This document shows, piece after piece, positions 6,428 through 14,281 of a DNA stretch of 64,000 nucleotides. Every line of letters starts with the position of its first letter. Positions within the stretch are counted from its first letter, which is position 1. The notes under the pieces were generated by a model, which was not told where the DNA came from, searched no databases, and saw nothing but the letters and a program-made list of their open reading frames with translations. This DNA comes from Maritimibacter sp. HL-12 (GTDB taxonomy: Bacteria; Pseudomonadota; Alphaproteobacteria; Rhodobacterales; Rhodobacteraceae). Where the stretch lies: positions 1,854,122-1,918,121 of the forward strand of contig NZ_FXBQ01000001.1 of assembly GCF_900177545.1 (NCBI RefSeq), given 5' to 3'. The translations under genes were made by a program, and so were the position numbers.

Positions 6428-8417
6428 TACCAGCAGCTTCGCGAAAGTCCTTGATGTTTCTGAACGTCAAGCGCGCAGCATCTGCGCTTCGAAGGGTGCG
6501 TGGCGGGGAAATGATCTTCGCATCATCCAGACGGAGTGCCAAGGTGGCGCTGGCGGCAGGCAATACCTTGTCGCGCTGTCCAGCCTTCCCGCAGAGATGC
6601 AAGAGCGGGCGAAAACCCTCGATCTCCCCTTGCGAGAGCCGTTTGACCGGCTTTCCCATGGTGAGATCGCCGAATGGCAGCGCGAGGAGGCGAAGTTCCG
6701 GCTGCATGTCATCACCCCGGCGATAAACACCACACCAAGAAGCAAAGAACGCGCTCAGGCGCTCAACCAGATCGCCAAATGCACCCATCGCGACCGCAAC
6801 GGCGCGGCAAAGACGGTTTCAGAGCGCACGGCGCGGATTTGGCTTGATGCCTATGAGGAAAAGGGCCTTTCCGGCCTTGTCCCGAAGGCCTCGCCCGTTC
6901 GGGGCGTGCGCCGGGTGCAGATTTCTCGGCGATGGGATGCCGAAATCGACCTGGACAACACGGTACGGGCGACGGTCGCTTCAGAGCTGGAGCAATACGC
7001 CCGAGACGGGACGGCGGCAGGGTGGTCAACGCGGACCGTCGCGCGTCAGTGCGGCCAGAAGCTGGCCGAACTGTCGAAGCAGCACGGATCGCAGCTTTCC
7101 CGGCAGAAGCTGACCGCGATTTGCGCCCTGACCAAGAAGTGGGCGTCCCGGTTCGATGAGTTCCGGCGTGTTGATCGCTTCCGCCACGACAACAAGGCAT
7201 GGGATGACCGCGACAAGCCCCGGATACTCCGGAAGCTGTCTGATAAGCCCATGGATGTTGTTTTCGGCGATGTTCACCCGATCGACATCGACAAGCGGCT
7301 ACCTGACAACCCAAATCGTCAGATGCGCCTGCGCTTGATCGCCTGGATGGATGACGCCACCCGGTTCATCTGGGGCAAGCTCGCCGCATTCGGCCCGGGA
7401 ACCGGTGTTCGCAAAACCGACATCGCCGATAGCCTCTACGATTTGGTGGTCAGCGAGCAGGGTGGCGGATTGCCCGTGACCTTCTACCTCGACAACGGCG
7501 GTGAGTATAACGATGTAGCCAAGGCTATCGCGGATTTTCCAGAACTGTCAGGCTTGATAGCTGGTCGCGGCCATATCCGTGCCCAGCCGTACAATGGTGC
7601 TGCAAAGCCCATTGAGGGCATCTTCAGGATACTCGAACAGAACTACTTCAGGTTCCTTCCAGGCTGGATAGGCGGGGATCGTAGCAACAAGAAAACGCAG
7701 CAAGTCGGTAAGCCGGTCCAACCATTCCCAGGCACCTTGGAAGAGCTTGCGATGCAGATCCAGAAGGCAATCGCAACCTATAACGATACTCCGCAAGAAA
7801 ACGGAAAGCTGGAAGGCCGCTCGCCGCGAGAAGCCTTCGAGGCGGCGATAGCAAATGGCTGGGAGCCACAGCGTACTGATGCGCGCAGCTTCGATGAAAT
7901 TTTCGGCGAACGGCATACGCGCCTTGTGAAACAGGGGCACATCGAGTTTCGAAACGCGCGATACACCTCTGAGCTGATCGGGAAACTGGGTTATCGTGCT
8001 CCTGTCGAGGTGCGGGCACCCCTTCGCTCTGGCGTGGACCATGTGTTCATCCGGCGCAATGGCATACCCTGCGGCGAAGCACACCCCGAGCAGGCCTACG
8101 ATCCACAGGACAGGCGGGGCGCGGAAGAAGCAGGGCGGCGCATTAAGGAGCACAAGGGCGCTATCCGGGAGCTCGAAGCGCAGCTCACGCCGGGCTTTGA
8201 CGGTTTCGCAGAGCTGACGCGCAACACCACGATCCTCAATCTTGGACAGGAACAGCCGGGCATCATCATGCGCCTGGCCGGTGAGGAACCTGAAGCTCGA
8301 ATTGCCCGCGAAGCGCAGCAACAAGACGCGCGCGCAAAGAAGTTCCATGAGATCGCGAAACAATTCAACGGCACTGGGCGCGTAAACGAAAGAAAGGCCA
8401 GCGGAGGCACCCGCTGA
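6396..8417 (+). CDS. Mu-type DDE transposase (MuA homologue)
   Basis: 673 residues, close to Mu A in length. The N-terminal part holds a winged-helix (FAKVLDVSERQARSICASKG) and further HTH segments (SERTARIWLDAYEEKGLSGL). The rve/DDE core lies around residues 285-410 with the acidic residues in FGDVHPIDI, FYLDNGGEYND and AAKPIEGIFR. A Mu-transposase C-terminal beta domain and a charged tail follow. It joins element ends to target DNA. A second in-frame ATG at 6417 is an alternative start; neither has a strong ribosome site. The gene overlaps the Ner-like gene by 32 bases and is followed by muB after 35 bases. Confidence 0.93.
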   Translation: MNAGFGKMYIDTSSFAKVLDVSERQARSICASKGAWRGNDLRIIQTECQGGAGGRQYLVALSSLPAEMQERAKTLDLPLREPFDRLSHGEIAEWQREEAKFRLHVITPAINTTPRSKERAQALNQIAKCTHRDRNGAAKTVSERTARIWLDAYEEKGLSGLVPKASPVRGVRRVQISRRWDAEIDLDNTVRATVASELEQYARDGTAAGWSTRTVARQCGQKLAELSKQHGSQLSRQKLTAICALTKKWASRFDEFRRVDRFRHDNKAWDDRDKPRILRKLSDKPMDVVFGDVHPIDIDKRLPDNPNRQMRLRLIAWMDDATRFIWGKLAAFGPGTGVRKTDIADSLYDLVVSEQGGGLPVTFYLDNGGEYNDVAKAIADFPELSGLIAGRGHIRAQPYNGAAKPIEGIFRILEQNYFRFLPGWIGGDRSNKKTQQVGKPVQPFPGTLEELAMQIQKAIATYNDTPQENGKLEGRSPREAFEAAIANGWEPQRTDARSFDEIFGERHTRLVKQGHIEFRNARYTSELIGKLGYRAPVEVRAPLRSGVDHVFIRRNGIPCGEAHPEQAYDPQDRRGAEEAGRRIKEHKGAIRELEAQLTPGFDGFAELTRNTTILNLGQEQPGIIMRLAGEEPEARIAREAQQQDARAKKFHEIAKQFNGTGRVNERKASGGTR

Positions 8418-8452
8418 CCCTTCGAGGATGTGCAGCAAAACGGAGATGACGC

Positions 8453-9226
8453 ATGCATCACACACCTGAAGAGATACCTATCATCGAAACGGAGGCGAGC
8501 GAAACGATAAAGTTCATCGTTCAGCAAGTTGCCCGAACGGCTGGCCTCGGGGTCATCAAGGGACCTGTCGGGATTGGTAAGAGCCGGACCCTTGAGGGGC
8601 TGGTAACCGAATGGGAGCGTGAAATCCGAGTGATCTACCTTCGGTCACGCCCGGAAATTGATGGCTCGATCCTTGCCTTCTCATCGGCGCTCCTGGAGCA
8701 TTTCAATGTCTATGAGGGGCGTACGCGCGAAGCCGTCCAGGCACTTGGCGGGTTGCTGGGAAGCTACCCCTTCCAGGAAGGACGCCGACCCACCGTCCTT
8801 GTAATTGATGAGGCTCAGGGCCTGAAGGTCAACGTGCTGGAAATGCTCCGAGCCCTGTACGACGCCGGTGACGATGCCCGCAATGGAAATCGCTTCCATC
8901 CGGCCTTCGGCTTGGTCCTTTGCGGCAACAAGTACTTCCTCGGCCGCACGGGTCGCAGGAAGGAAATGGACTATGCGCAGTTCCTGTCACGGATCACGCA
9001 TGCCCATGAACTGCGGGCGCCCAACAGGGATGAGTTCGCGGCCCTGGCGGCTGCACTTTGCCCCACCGACGCGGCGGCTGCGGCAGAACTGGCGCTGCAT
9101 GGCGAAACCCAAGGCAATTTCCGGTCGATGGTCAACGCCCACCGGCAAGCACGCATGCTCGCGGCGGGACGCCCTGTGACGCTGAACGAAATCCAGAACG
9201 CAACCTTCATGATGGGAGATATCTGA
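8453..9226 (+). CDS. AAA+ ATPase, MuB-type target-selection protein
   Basis: 257 residues. Walker A is GPVGIGKS (about residue 38), Walker B is VLVIDEAQ, and a sensor region follows around LVLCGNKYF, with a C-terminal helical lid. MuB homologues bind target DNA, activate MuA and give target immunity. It lacks the long N-terminal DNA-binding extension of Mu B, as do many alphaproteobacterial homologues. It lies 35 bases downstream of the transposase gene with CGGAG as ribosome site, and its TGA overlaps the next ATG by one base. Confidence 0.9.
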   Translation: MHHTPEEIPIIETEASETIKFIVQQVARTAGLGVIKGPVGIGKSRTLEGLVTEWEREIRVIYLRSRPEIDGSILAFSSALLEHFNVYEGRTREAVQALGGLLGSYPFQEGRRPTVLVIDEAQGLKVNVLEMLRALYDAGDDARNGNRFHPAFGLVLCGNKYFLGRTGRRKEMDYAQFLSRITHAHELRAPNRDEFAALAAALCPTDAAAAAELALHGETQGNFRSMVNAHRQARMLAAGRPVTLNEIQNATFMMGDI

Positions 9227-9561
9227 TGCAGCCCCACCAATTCACTTTGCATATCGAGTTCACGCCAGAGGAGGCGGATGAATTTGCCGGACGCGACCTG
9301 CTCGTCACACCATTGACAGCCGATGAGCTTGCGCAGCTTCAGACCGCTCTCGCTGGGGCGCAGGGCACCCTTCTCCGGCTACATGAGCTCATCCGAGATT
9401 GGGATGCCGCCGATCAGGGCGGCGCGGACGAAGAAACCGAAGCGGGCGCTGCGCTTTTGTCTGCTGACATCTCAGCCACGCTTCGCGCGCTCACCATTGT
9501 GCGGGGCATTCTTGCCCGCTCGAAGTTCATCCACGCCATGGCGAAAGGAATTGTCCAATGA
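9226..9561 (+). CDS. small element protein of unknown function (111 aa)
   Basis: Not recognised. Starts at the ATG sharing a base with the muB stop. The sequence is acidic and mostly helical, with a hydrophobic N-terminal strand (FTLHIEFTPEEADEF) and a helical body (TADELAQLQTALAGAQGTLL). No membrane segment or enzyme motif is seen. Mu-like phages carry several small semi-essential early genes at this place, and this one is coupled by ATGA to the next gene, so it is likely expressed with A and B. Confidence 0.7.
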   Translation: MQPHQFTLHIEFTPEEADEFAGRDLLVTPLTADELAQLQTALAGAQGTLLRLHELIRDWDAADQGGADEETEAGAALLSADISATLRALTIVRGILARSKFIHAMAKGIVQ

Positions 9562-9872
9562 TCACCTCTTACGAAAACCCCAAGGCAACGCTGACCCTGT
9601 GCCGCGACGGCCTTTACATGGCATCCAATGACGCAATCGCGGACGTGGGGTCTCTGGCGGCGCTCCTGAAGCTGCTGGATGACCTGGTGACCGAACTGGA
9701 GGTTTCCCCGCGCCACTCGCACAAGATCGACATGATCAGCGCCGCCGCGAAGGCGGGCGCGGAGATGGGCGTGCGCGTCCAGGCCGATCTTGAAGGCATG
9801 CACAAGCAGATCGTGGATCTGATCAGCGCCACCACGCGCAACGGAAAGGAGGCCGGCAATGTCGATCAGTAA
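9558..9872 (+). CDS. small element protein of unknown function (104 aa)
   Basis: Not recognised. It overlaps its upstream neighbour by 4 bases (ATGA) and its downstream neighbour gemA by 14. A short N-terminal strand-rich part (ATLTLCRDGLYMASNDAIAD) is followed by a long helical region (LLKLLDDLVTELEVSPRH and onward). The tight overlaps on both sides support its being a real early gene of the element. Confidence 0.65.
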   Translation: MITSYENPKATLTLCRDGLYMASNDAIADVGSLAALLKLLDDLVTELEVSPRHSHKIDMISAAAKAGAEMGVRVQADLEGMHKQIVDLISATTRNGKEAGNVDQ

Positions 9873-10272
9873 CAAACAGATCGCCCTTATCCATGTGGCC
9901 AAGAGCAAGCTGGGGCTGACCGAAGCGGAGTTCCGGTCTGGCCTGGTCGATCTTTGCGGGGTCACTTCCGTGACGGAGCTCGACCAGGACGGGTTCACGG
10001 CGCTCATGGGCTTGTTCGAATATCTGGGCTTCAAGCCGTTGACCGCCAAGGGGCCGGACTATGGCGCGCGGGAAGGCATGGCCAGCTTCGCCCAGCTCGA
10101 ACTGATCAGGACGATCTGGAAGGAGTGGTCAGGTGCCGATGTTGAAGACGGTCTGTCGGTCTGGCTGGAACGGTACTTCGGCATGTCCAGCCTGCGCTTC
10201 GTGACGGCCCACGACGCGCGCAAGGTGATCACCGCCCTGAAGAAGATGAAGGCCCGCGACAAGGCCGCATGA
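9859..10272 (+). CDS. GemA/Gp16-like regulatory protein (DUF1018)
   Basis: 137 residues. Family features are the opening ISNKQIALIHVAKSKLGLTE, the central FTALMGLFEYLGFKP and the C-terminal FVTAHDARKVITALKKM. GemA of Mu is an early protein reported to affect host gene expression and DNA topology. The ATG lies inside the previous gene with GGAGG upstream (AACGGAAAGGAGGCCGGCA). A factor-independent terminator follows after 26 bases, so it is the last gene of the early operon. Confidence 0.88.
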   Translation: MSISNKQIALIHVAKSKLGLTEAEFRSGLVDLCGVTSVTELDQDGFTALMGLFEYLGFKPLTAKGPDYGAREGMASFAQLELIRTIWKEWSGADVEDGLSVWLERYFGMSSLRFVTAHDARKVITALKKMKARDKAA

Positions 10273-10298
10273 CCTGCGCGGCGCGACAAACGTTGAAG

Positions 10299-10327
10299 GG
10301 GGCGGTGCGCGGCATCGCCCCTTTTTT
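10299..10327 (+). terminator. factor-independent terminator after gemA
   Basis: GGGGCG (10299-10304) pairs with CGCCCC (10316-10321) across an 11-base loop and is followed by TTTTTT (10322-10327). It closes the early operon of the element and separates it from the mor-capsid block. Confidence 0.8.
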
Positions 10328-10395
10328 GCTCCAAGCCCCTCAGCGGCCCGCTGAGCGGCTTCCTGTCTCTCGGCACCCCTCACCGCCAGAAATTT

Positions 10396-10422
10396 CTTAA
10401 ACGCCTGTTAAACGCGTTTAAG
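10396..10422. promoter_or_regulatory. TTAAACGC repeat cluster, candidate operator
   Basis: Three TTAAACGC half-sites: 10397-10404, 10408-10415 and inverted at 10414-10421. Together they make a 14-bp palindrome TTAAACGCGTTTAA (10408-10421) inside a larger inverted repeat CTTAAACGC...GCGTTTAAG (10396-10404/10414-10422). It sits in the 244-base gap between the early terminator and the membrane-protein gene, so it may control the second transcription unit. The binder is unknown. Confidence 0.5.
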
Positions 10423-10516
10423 GGGGGTCTGTGGGGCGTTTTGGGTGCGGCCTTCGATGGGCATTGAAATGCGCGCCGTGTTCCGCCTATCCTGACCGCT
10501 GACAGAAAGATCACAG

Positions 10517-10711
10517 ATGGAAGCCTTCGGACCCTTTTTACTGTTCTTCGGCATCGGCGCGCTTCTCGGGATTGCGTTCGCGGCGCTGATGCTTGCATGG
10601 GTCTTGGTGGGGCTGTTTTGCAAGTTCTTCCTGTTGCCCGCCCTGGAAGGCTTGCGCGCGGCGCTGGTCGCACTTCAGGAGCGCCGGGAAAAGGAAAGCG
10701 GCGGCAGTTGA
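10517..10711 (+). CDS. small membrane protein of the element (64 aa)
   Basis: Residues 1-45 are a long hydrophobic stretch, enough for one or two membrane helices (FGPFLLFFGIGALLG and ALMLAWVLVGLFCKFFLLP), followed by a charged helix ending in ERREKESGGS. It could be a holin-like or a regulatory membrane peptide; the sequence does not decide. It is the first gene after the early terminator and the TTAAACGC palindromes, ahead of mor. Confidence 0.6.
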   Translation: MEAFGPFLLFFGIGALLGIAFAALMLAWVLVGLFCKFFLLPALEGLRAALVALQERREKESGGS

Positions 10712-10823
10712 CCCGCCGCCGCCCAGTCCAGTCCGGGGCAACCTTCATTCACCCACAGCACGATAACCGGAACGCTGTCCGGGGTGATCAGGGACATACG
10801 TCCGGATAGCGTCGCCTGCATTG

Positions 10824-11309
10824 ATGATCATGCAAGCGAGGCGGGCGGCACCAGTGCTTTCCAACGAATACCCTTCCATCGCCGAAAGGCGAAAACTTGG
10901 TCTCTATGTCACGCACATGGAGGTCGAGCTTGCTGAGCGGTTCGGGGAGCATGCCGCCCGCCTCTTTCTTGAGAACTTCGGTGGCGGAGAACTGTTCGTT
11001 CCGCTGAAGGCCACCGATGACCATCCCGTGAGCAAGTTGGTTGGTCGGGATGTGCTGGAATGGCTGATCACCAAATATGGAAGCGGTGCAGTCGAAGTCC
11101 CGCACGGGGCCATGTCGAGCAAGAATGCGCAGGCTATCCGCATCCGCCGCCTGATCGTCAACACCACCCTCAGCACGGTCGAAATCGCAAAGCTGACGCG
11201 CGTCAGCCGTAGAACCGCGCGCCGTACCATCTGCACCATGCGTGAAGCGGGCGTTGCCCTGCCGCATCGCCCCCAGAACCCCAAATCGAAAGAGAAGTTC
11301 GAGAAATGA
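10824..11309 (+). CDS. mor: Mor-type transcription activator
   Basis: 161 residues from the ATG at 10824; another in-frame ATG follows at 10830, and neither has a clear ribosome site. The central FLENFGGGELFVP matches the Mor/C dimerisation segment, and the C-terminus has a helix-turn-helix (STVEIAKLTRVSRRTARRTI). In Mu, Mor switches on middle transcription. Unusually, its TGA overlaps the ATG of the major-head gene (ATGA at 11306-11309), so activator and capsid protein are translationally coupled here; in Mu they are far apart. Confidence 0.85.
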   Translation: MIMQARRAAPVLSNEYPSIAERRKLGLYVTHMEVELAERFGEHAARLFLENFGGGELFVPLKATDDHPVSKLVGRDVLEWLITKYGSGAVEVPHGAMSSKNAQAIRIRRLIVNTTLSTVEIAKLTRVSRRTARRTICTMREAGVALPHRPQNPKSKEKFEK

Positions 11310-12223
11310 TCGTCAATTCCGGAAACCTTTCCACCGTCTTCCGTGGCTTCCAGACCGTCTTCAACGAGGCGTTCGACAATGCGCCAAGCCACTTTGAAGA
11401 GATCACCATGCGGGTGCCTAGCTCGAATGCCGAAGAAATCTACGGATGGCTGGGCAGCTTCCCGCGCCTGCGCGAGTGGATTGGTGATCGCGTCATCCGC
11501 AACCTGTCGGTGCATGACTGGCGCATCAAGAACCGCAAGTTCGAAAGCACCATCGCCGTGCTGCGCGATGCGCTCGAAGATGACACCTATGGCGTCTTCG
11601 GGCCGATGATCTCGGAAATGGGCCGCGAAGCGCGCGACCATCCCAACGAGCTGGTATTCCGCCTTCTGGCCAGCGGCTTCAGCACGGCTTGCTATGATGG
11701 CCAATATTTCTTCGATACCGATCACCTGGGCACGAATGCCCAGGGCGAAGAGGTCAGTGTTTCGAACATGCAGGCGGGCAGTGGTCCTGCCTGGTATCTT
11801 CTCGATCTGAGCCGCGCCGTGCGTCCGATCATCTGGCAGGAGCGTGTGCCCTACAAGTTCACCGCCCTGGACCGCGACAACGATGAGCATGTGTTCATGC
11901 GCGACGAATACATCTACGGGGTGCGGGCGCGCGTCAATGCCGGGTTCGGCCTGTGGCAACTGGCCTATGCCAGCAAGGCCGATCTGACCAAGGACAATTA
12001 CGAAGCGGCCCGCACGGCGATGATGACCCTGCGCGGGGATCATGGCCAGCTTCTGAACGTGCGCCCCACGGCCCTGGTTGTTCCGCCGGAACTGGAAGGT
12101 GCGGCGCTTCGGCTTCTGAAGAACGGCTCGACCATCGTCGAGGTGGGCGGGCAGCATGTTGCCGTGACCAACGAATGGGCAGACAGCGCCAAGCTGATCG
12201 TCACGTCGCATCTGGCGGCATAA
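11306..12223 (+). CDS. Mu-like major head subunit (GpT)
   Basis: 305 residues, about the length of Mu GpT. The opening (NLSTVFRGFQTVFNEAFDNA), the central DYYFDTDH-type segment (CYDGQYFFDTDHLGTNAQG) and the late RPTALVVPPELEGAALRLL are characteristic of the Mu-like major capsid protein. It should form the icosahedral shell. It overlaps mor by 4 bases and is followed after 12 bases by GpG. The frame is intact and shows no frameshift. Confidence 0.92.
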   Translation: MIVNSGNLSTVFRGFQTVFNEAFDNAPSHFEEITMRVPSSNAEEIYGWLGSFPRLREWIGDRVIRNLSVHDWRIKNRKFESTIAVLRDALEDDTYGVFGPMISEMGREARDHPNELVFRLLASGFSTACYDGQYFFDTDHLGTNAQGEEVSVSNMQAGSGPAWYLLDLSRAVRPIIWQERVPYKFTALDRDNDEHVFMRDEYIYGVRARVNAGFGLWQLAYASKADLTKDNYEAARTAMMTLRGDHGQLLNVRPTALVVPPELEGAALRLLKNGSTIVEVGGQHVAVTNEWADSAKLIVTSHLAA

Positions 12224-12235
12224 GGGGGAAACGCC

Positions 12236-12859
12236 ATGGCATGGCCGATATTGGGTGTCGTTCTGCGGGCCATGGCGGGCGGCGCGGCGCGGGGCGGTGC
12301 AAGCCGCGCCGGTCGCGCCGCCGTTGAACGACAGACCCGCATTTCCCGGAGCATGGGCGATGTTGCGGGCGGCCTGGTCGAACTGGGGCGCATCGCCCAG
12401 GGCGGCCTTCAGATGAATATCCAGGTGGTCGATGAAGACGGCTTCATGGCTGCGCTGCAACGCCTTGCGGAACGCGGCTCCAACATGCAGTCGGTGTTCC
12501 AGGAAATCGGCAGCTATCTTCAGTCTGAGGTCGAAAGCAATTTCGAGAGCGAAACCGCCCCGGATGGAACCGGATGGGCGGGCCATTCCACCGCCACCCT
12601 TTTGCGGCGCGGTGCCGGGGCAAAGAAGTTGCGCGACCGTGGCCACCTCTACGGCTCGCTGAGCTACAGCGCCTCGCATTCGCAAGTCGCGGTCGGGACA
12701 AACCGCGCCTATGCGCGCATTCACCAGATGGGCGGACAAGCGGGCCGGGGCCGTCAGGTCACAATTCCCGCGCGTCCCTTCCTCGGATTGAACGAGGAAA
12801 ACCGGCAGGAAATCGGGCGCATCGTCAACGACCACATCACAGAAGGGCTTCGCCGATGA
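12236..12859 (+). CDS. Mu GpG-like virion morphogenesis protein with an N-terminal extension
   Basis: 207 residues. The family domain begins near residue 60 (MNIQVVDEDGFMAALQRLAE) and includes TAPDGTGWA, RDRGHLYGSLSY and the closing IPARPFLGLNEENRQEIGRI; the family acts in tail completion or head-tail joining. The first 59 residues are a Gly/Ala/Arg-rich extension. A GGGGGAA ribosome site supports the start at 12236, but the ATG at 12413 would give a normal-length protein. It overlaps the next gene by 4 bases. Confidence 0.85.
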   Translation: MAWPILGVVLRAMAGGAARGGASRAGRAAVERQTRISRSMGDVAGGLVELGRIAQGGLQMNIQVVDEDGFMAALQRLAERGSNMQSVFQEIGSYLQSEVESNFESETAPDGTGWAGHSTATLLRRGAGAKKLRDRGHLYGSLSYSASHSQVAVGTNRAYARIHQMGGQAGRGRQVTIPARPFLGLNEENRQEIGRIVNDHITEGLRR

Positions 12860-13839
12860 CTTCCATTCACCAGTCCGCCTGGTCTGTCGAGCTGGCCACA
12901 TCCGGCCAGGCGCAAGACTGGGTTCACCTTCTGCCTCTCGGCACCTTCAACGGGCGCGATGGGCGCGGCCCTTACATGGTGCGCGATGCCGCCGACATCA
13001 TCGCTGCGACCCGCAAGCTCGGCATGGATTTGCCGGTCGATTATGAACACCAGATCGACCACGCCACCAAGAACGGCCAGCCCGCTCCGGCGGCGGGCTG
13101 GATCAAGGAACTGAAGGCCGATGCCCAGGGCATCTGGGGACGTGTCGAATGGACCGACAAGGCGCGCCAGCATCTGGCCAGCAAGGAATACCGGTTCCTC
13201 AGCCCTGTCTTCACGTTCCACAAAACCACAGGAGAAATCATGCGCCTTCACCGCGCCGCGTTGACGAACAACCCCAACCTTCACCTCACGGCGCTCGCCA
13301 GTCAGGAGAACCCACCGGCTGATCCGCCCGAACTGGCGGCGGCTGATCTGCGCGGGCAGATCATCCAGATGCTGGCCTTGCCGGACGACATCGAGGATGA
13401 CGCGTTGCTGCAAGCGGTGTCGGCCCTGGTCAATCGTGAAAGCGAGCCTGCGCCGGAGCCGTCGCAGCAACGTCAGGAGACGGATGGCGGCACGATGGAA
13501 CTGGCGCTTGAACTGAACCGGGCGCGGGCGCGCGAAGCCGAAGGCAAGGCGCTTGCCGCCGTGGATGGCGCAATCACCTCGGGCAAGTTGCCGCCCTACC
13601 TGCGCGAATGGGGCCTCGCCCTTTGCCGTGAAAACCCGGAACGGTTTGACGAGTTCGCCCGCCAGATGGTGCCGGTTCTGACCCCCGGCAGTCAGATCGC
13701 GGGGCGCGGTCTACCCCGTGACCGGCAAGAGCTGGCCCTCATGACCAGCGGCGGGACGGGTGATGAACAGGAAATCCTGTCGCGCCTCGGCGTGTCGCAA
13801 GAGGCGTTCCGCAAGACGCTTCAGCGCGAAGGCGGCTGA
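12856..13839 (+). CDS. Mu GpI-like prohead protease/scaffold
   Basis: 327 residues from the ATG overlapping the GpG stop. Residues 20-150 form the protease domain: LLPLGTFNGRDGRGPYMV, LPVDYEHQIDHA (catalytic histidine region) and EYRFLSPVFTFHKTTGEI (serine region). The C-terminal half is a charged, helical scaffold-like part (ARAREAEGKALAAVDGAITS). In Mu this protein guides shell assembly and is then cleaved. Here it lies downstream of GpT and GpG, an order different from Mu. Confidence 0.9.
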   Translation: MTSIHQSAWSVELATSGQAQDWVHLLPLGTFNGRDGRGPYMVRDAADIIAATRKLGMDLPVDYEHQIDHATKNGQPAPAAGWIKELKADAQGIWGRVEWTDKARQHLASKEYRFLSPVFTFHKTTGEIMRLHRAALTNNPNLHLTALASQENPPADPPELAAADLRGQIIQMLALPDDIEDDALLQAVSALVNRESEPAPEPSQQRQETDGGTMELALELNRARAREAEGKALAAVDGAITSGKLPPYLREWGLALCRENPERFDEFARQMVPVLTPGSQIAGRGLPRDRQELALMTSGGTGDEQEILSRLGVSQEAFRKTLQREGG

Positions 13840-13840
13840 C

Positions 13841-14212
13841 ATGCCCACCTTGGGCGCGAAGGACATGGAGATTGCCAGTTGGCTGATCGTTCAGCCCGCT
13901 GGCCTTTGCCATGCTGAAATCGCCAAGGAATGTGCGGCCCGCTTCGGCTCCGATGCCTGGGGCGAAGATCGCATCCGCGCCACGCTGGTCAGCCTTCCCC
14001 GGAAGGGCGGAGCAATGCCCATGGCAATGCGGAATGCGGAGGTTCTGGCGTTCGTCAATGCGCGCATCGGCACGATGACCTTCAGCGCGCTGGCCGAAGA
14101 ATGCCGCGCGCGCTTCGGTGACAAGGCTCCAAGCCGCAGTAGTCTGCACCGCTACTCGCACCGGATCGGCGGTCTGAAACGCACCCTCAACCGGCAGTTA
14201 AACGGCCTGTAA
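13841..14212 (+). CDS. tandem helix-turn-helix protein at the right end (123 aa)
   Basis: Not assigned to a named family. Two similar halves are visible: AEIAKECAARFGSDAW near residue 26 and SALAEECRARFGDKAP near residue 85, each followed by a probable recognition helix (EDRIRATLVSLPRK; SRSSLHRYSHRIGG). This suggests an internal duplication of a DNA-binding unit. It starts 1 base after the GpI gene stop and ends 113 bases before the right terminus, where Mu-like phages keep accessory genes. It might bind the right end or regulate the host. Confidence 0.65.
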   Translation: MPTLGAKDMEIASWLIVQPAGLCHAEIAKECAARFGSDAWGEDRIRATLVSLPRKGGAMPMAMRNAEVLAFVNARIGTMTFSALAEECRARFGDKAPSRSSLHRYSHRIGGLKRTLNRQLNGL

Positions 14213-14281
14213 CCGGCGTTCGAAAACGGCATCCAGTCCCACCAGATGCCACCACGTCCAAGATAATCCCGGCCACCTCAG

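Noticed and set aside
10904-12901. 665-codon open frame on the minus strand across mor, GpT and GpG
   Set aside because: It is the antisense shadow of well-recognised phage genes in GC-rich DNA; its translation shows no family features.
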